Of a stretch of DNA of 6,873 bases, positions 6,479 through 6,873 are shown one piece after another (position 1 is the first letter of the stretch; every line of letters begins with the position of its first letter). Under the pieces are notes generated by a model. It was not told the DNA's origin. It saw only the letters and a list, made by a program, of their open reading frames with translations, and searched no databases. The translations under genes were made by a program, and so were the position numbers. Location of the stretch: positions 1 through 6,873 of the forward strand of contig CATLGN010000085.1 of the NCBI GenBank assembly GCA_949935685.1, given 5' to 3'. The DNA comes from an uncultured Lachnospiraceae bacterium. Lineage in GTDB: Bacteria; Bacillota; Clostridia; Lachnospirales; Lachnospiraceae.

Positions 6479-6486
6479 ACCTCCCT
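6479..6486 (-). promoter_or_regulatory. Ribosome binding site of the lipoprotein gene
   Basis: On the minus strand this reads AGGGAGGT, followed by a short A-rich spacer and the ATG at 6472. It fixes the start directly in front of the basic signal-peptide N-terminus. Confidence 0.8.
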
Positions 6487-6492
6487 TGTGTG

Positions 6493-6503
6493 ATCGTTAC
6501 GAT
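6493..6503. promoter_or_regulatory. Small inverted repeat at the lipoprotein -10 box (possible operator)
   Basis: ATCGT-T-ACGAT is an exact inverted repeat with 5-base arms and a single central base. It overlaps the -10 box and the probable transcription start of the lipoprotein gene. A repeat this short can occur by chance; its position is the only argument for a regulatory role. Confidence 0.25.
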
Positions 6504-6530
6504 TATACTGCCTTTGCGGGGAATTGGCAA
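6502..6530 (-). promoter_or_regulatory. Sigma-A-type promoter of the lipoprotein gene
   Basis: Read on the minus strand, TTGCCA (6525-6530) and TATAAT (6502-6507) are separated by exactly 17 bases. The -10 box is a perfect consensus match and lies about 30 bases before the start codon, leaving a short 5' leader. Confidence 0.82.
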
Positions 6531-6539
6531 GAGAGAAAA

Positions 6540-6653
6540 AATGGCAGGGGTGGACAGACGCAGGAATGGCAGAGCAGGATAAACGTATGGGTAAATAAAT
6601 TGGGAATATACTATATGTGGGGACAAATACGAAAAGAGCCTGCAAAAATCATC
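6540..6653. other. Intergenic stretch between divergent promoters
   Basis: This stretch separates the lipoprotein promoter from the CsoR-type promoter. I see no gene, RNA structure or further clear promoter in it; the reading frames that cross it are shadows without ribosome sites or family resemblance. Confidence 0.5.
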
Positions 6654-6682
6654 TTGACAGATACCCCTATGGGGTATAGTAT
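6654..6682 (+). promoter_or_regulatory. Sigma-A-type promoter of the CsoR-family gene
   Basis: TTGACA (6654-6659) is a perfect -35 box and TAGTAT (6677-6682) a fair -10 box, with a 17-base spacer. The spacer is almost entirely filled by the palindromic operator listed separately, so repressor binding should block RNA polymerase directly. The leader to the ATG at 6713 is about 25 bases. Confidence 0.82.
6661..6677. promoter_or_regulatory. CsoR-type operator palindrome
   Basis: ATACCCC-TAT-GGGGTAT is a perfect inverted repeat with 7-base arms around 3 central bases. A C-run and a G-run flanked by TA ends are the hallmark of CsoR/RcnR-family operators, and the gene directly downstream encodes such a repressor. 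It sits between the -35 and -10 boxes, which indicates autoregulation. Confidence 0.8.
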
Positions 6683-6695
6683 AGAGGCACAAACG

Positions 6696-6702
6696 GAAAG
6701 GA
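6696..6702 (+). promoter_or_regulatory. Ribosome binding site of the CsoR-family gene
   Basis: GAAAGGA lies about 10 bases before the ATG at 6713. It is weaker than the sites of the other genes here but is the only candidate; it supports 6713 as the start, since no good in-frame alternative occurs before the conserved core. Confidence 0.6.
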
Positions 6703-6712
6703 TAACAGAGCG

Positions 6713-6873
6713 ATGCAGGAAACGGAAAGTGTAAAAGAACATGACGGAACGGAAGAAGCGTGCTGCCACAGGACGAAAGAACGGACGGAACAGGAGTATA
6801 AAAGTCTGCTCAATCGTCTGAACCGTATCGAAGGGCAGGTAAGGGGAATCCGGGGGATGCTGGAGCGGAATGC
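6713..6873 (+). CDS. CsoR/DUF156-family metal- or persulfide-sensing repressor (3' truncated by the window)
   Basis: Only the first 53 residues and two bases of the next codon are visible. They include LLNRLNRIEGQVRGIRGMLE (residues 32-51), the characteristic first helix of the CsoR/RcnR/FrmR repressor family, which binds DNA as a helical oligomer. The first conserved ligand Cys, normally a few residues beyond this point, lies outside the window. The N-terminal tail (residues 1-30) is polar and charged and carries Cys17-Cys18-His19, possible extra metal or thiol ligands. The palindromic operator in its promoter argues for autoregulation. Whether it senses copper, another metal or sulfane sulfur depends on residues and neighbours to the right. 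It is divergent from the lipoprotein gene, which has a separate promoter. Confidence 0.88.
   Translation, partial: MQETESVKEHDGTEEACCHRTKERTEQEYKSLLNRLNRIEGQVRGIRGMLERN

Noticed and set aside
6605..6632. Possible second, degenerate CsoR operator (ATACTATATGTGGGGACAAA)
   Set aside because: Only one half resembles the operator (a GGGG run); the other arm does not match and no promoter is associated with it.
6477..6692. A 71-codon minus-strand frame in the intergenic region
   Set aside because: It covers the lipoprotein promoter and the CsoR operator, has no ribosome site and resembles no family.
6267..6734. A plus-strand frame running through the intergenic region into the repressor gene
   Set aside because: Its beginning is the Ser/Val-rich antisense of the Thr/Glu linker; it crosses both promoters and is out of frame with the CsoR-family protein.

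Overview
The window looks like a piece of the chromosome of a Gram-positive anaerobe of the Clostridia, probably Lachnospiraceae-like. The reasons are strong purine-rich ribosome binding sites (AGGAGG types) 7 bases before most starts, an oxygen-sensitive-looking reductase with two ferredoxin-type clusters, a Thr/Glu-rich lipoprotein and a CsoR-type repressor with its palindromic operator. Species cannot be fixed from the sequence.

Layout. Positions 1-2504 (+ strand) carry a three-gene ECF transporter for cobalt or nickel: the 3' part of a CbiM substrate-binding permease fused to a PDGLE (CbiN/NikN-like) C-terminal domain, then CbiQ (T component), then CbiO (ATPase). The genes overlap by one base or lie about 20 bases apart, so this is one operon whose promoter lies left of the window. 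Positions 2526-3677 hold an aldo/keto reductase-fold protein with two [4Fe-4S] motifs at its C-terminus, 21 bases behind cbiO and apparently in the same transcript. 

Positions 3692-5681 hold an ABC/RecF-like ATPase and an HNH nuclease whose reading frames overlap by 14 bases. The pair matches the architecture of the Septu (PtuA-PtuB) anti-phage system and of the related effectors of some retrons. No reverse transcriptase is present. Its base composition is clearly more AT-rich than the transporter genes. It starts only 14 bases behind the reductase with no visible promoter or terminator in between, and it closes with a strong hairpin terminator at 5687-5737.

Positions 5765-6472 (- strand) encode a secreted lipoprotein of unknown function with its own good promoter. 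Positions 6654-6873 (+ strand) contain a sigma-A-type promoter with a perfect 17-bp palindrome between the -35 and -10 boxes, followed by the first 53 codons of a CsoR/DUF156 metal- or sulfur-sensing repressor, which runs off the right edge.

The most interesting part is the two-gene ATPase-HNH cassette riding at the end of a metal-uptake operon. It resembles a known defence family, so it is better described as a Septu-like member in an unusual transcriptional setting than as an entirely new system. The second point is the reductase, in which two of the four classical aldo/keto reductase catalytic positions appear to be replaced.
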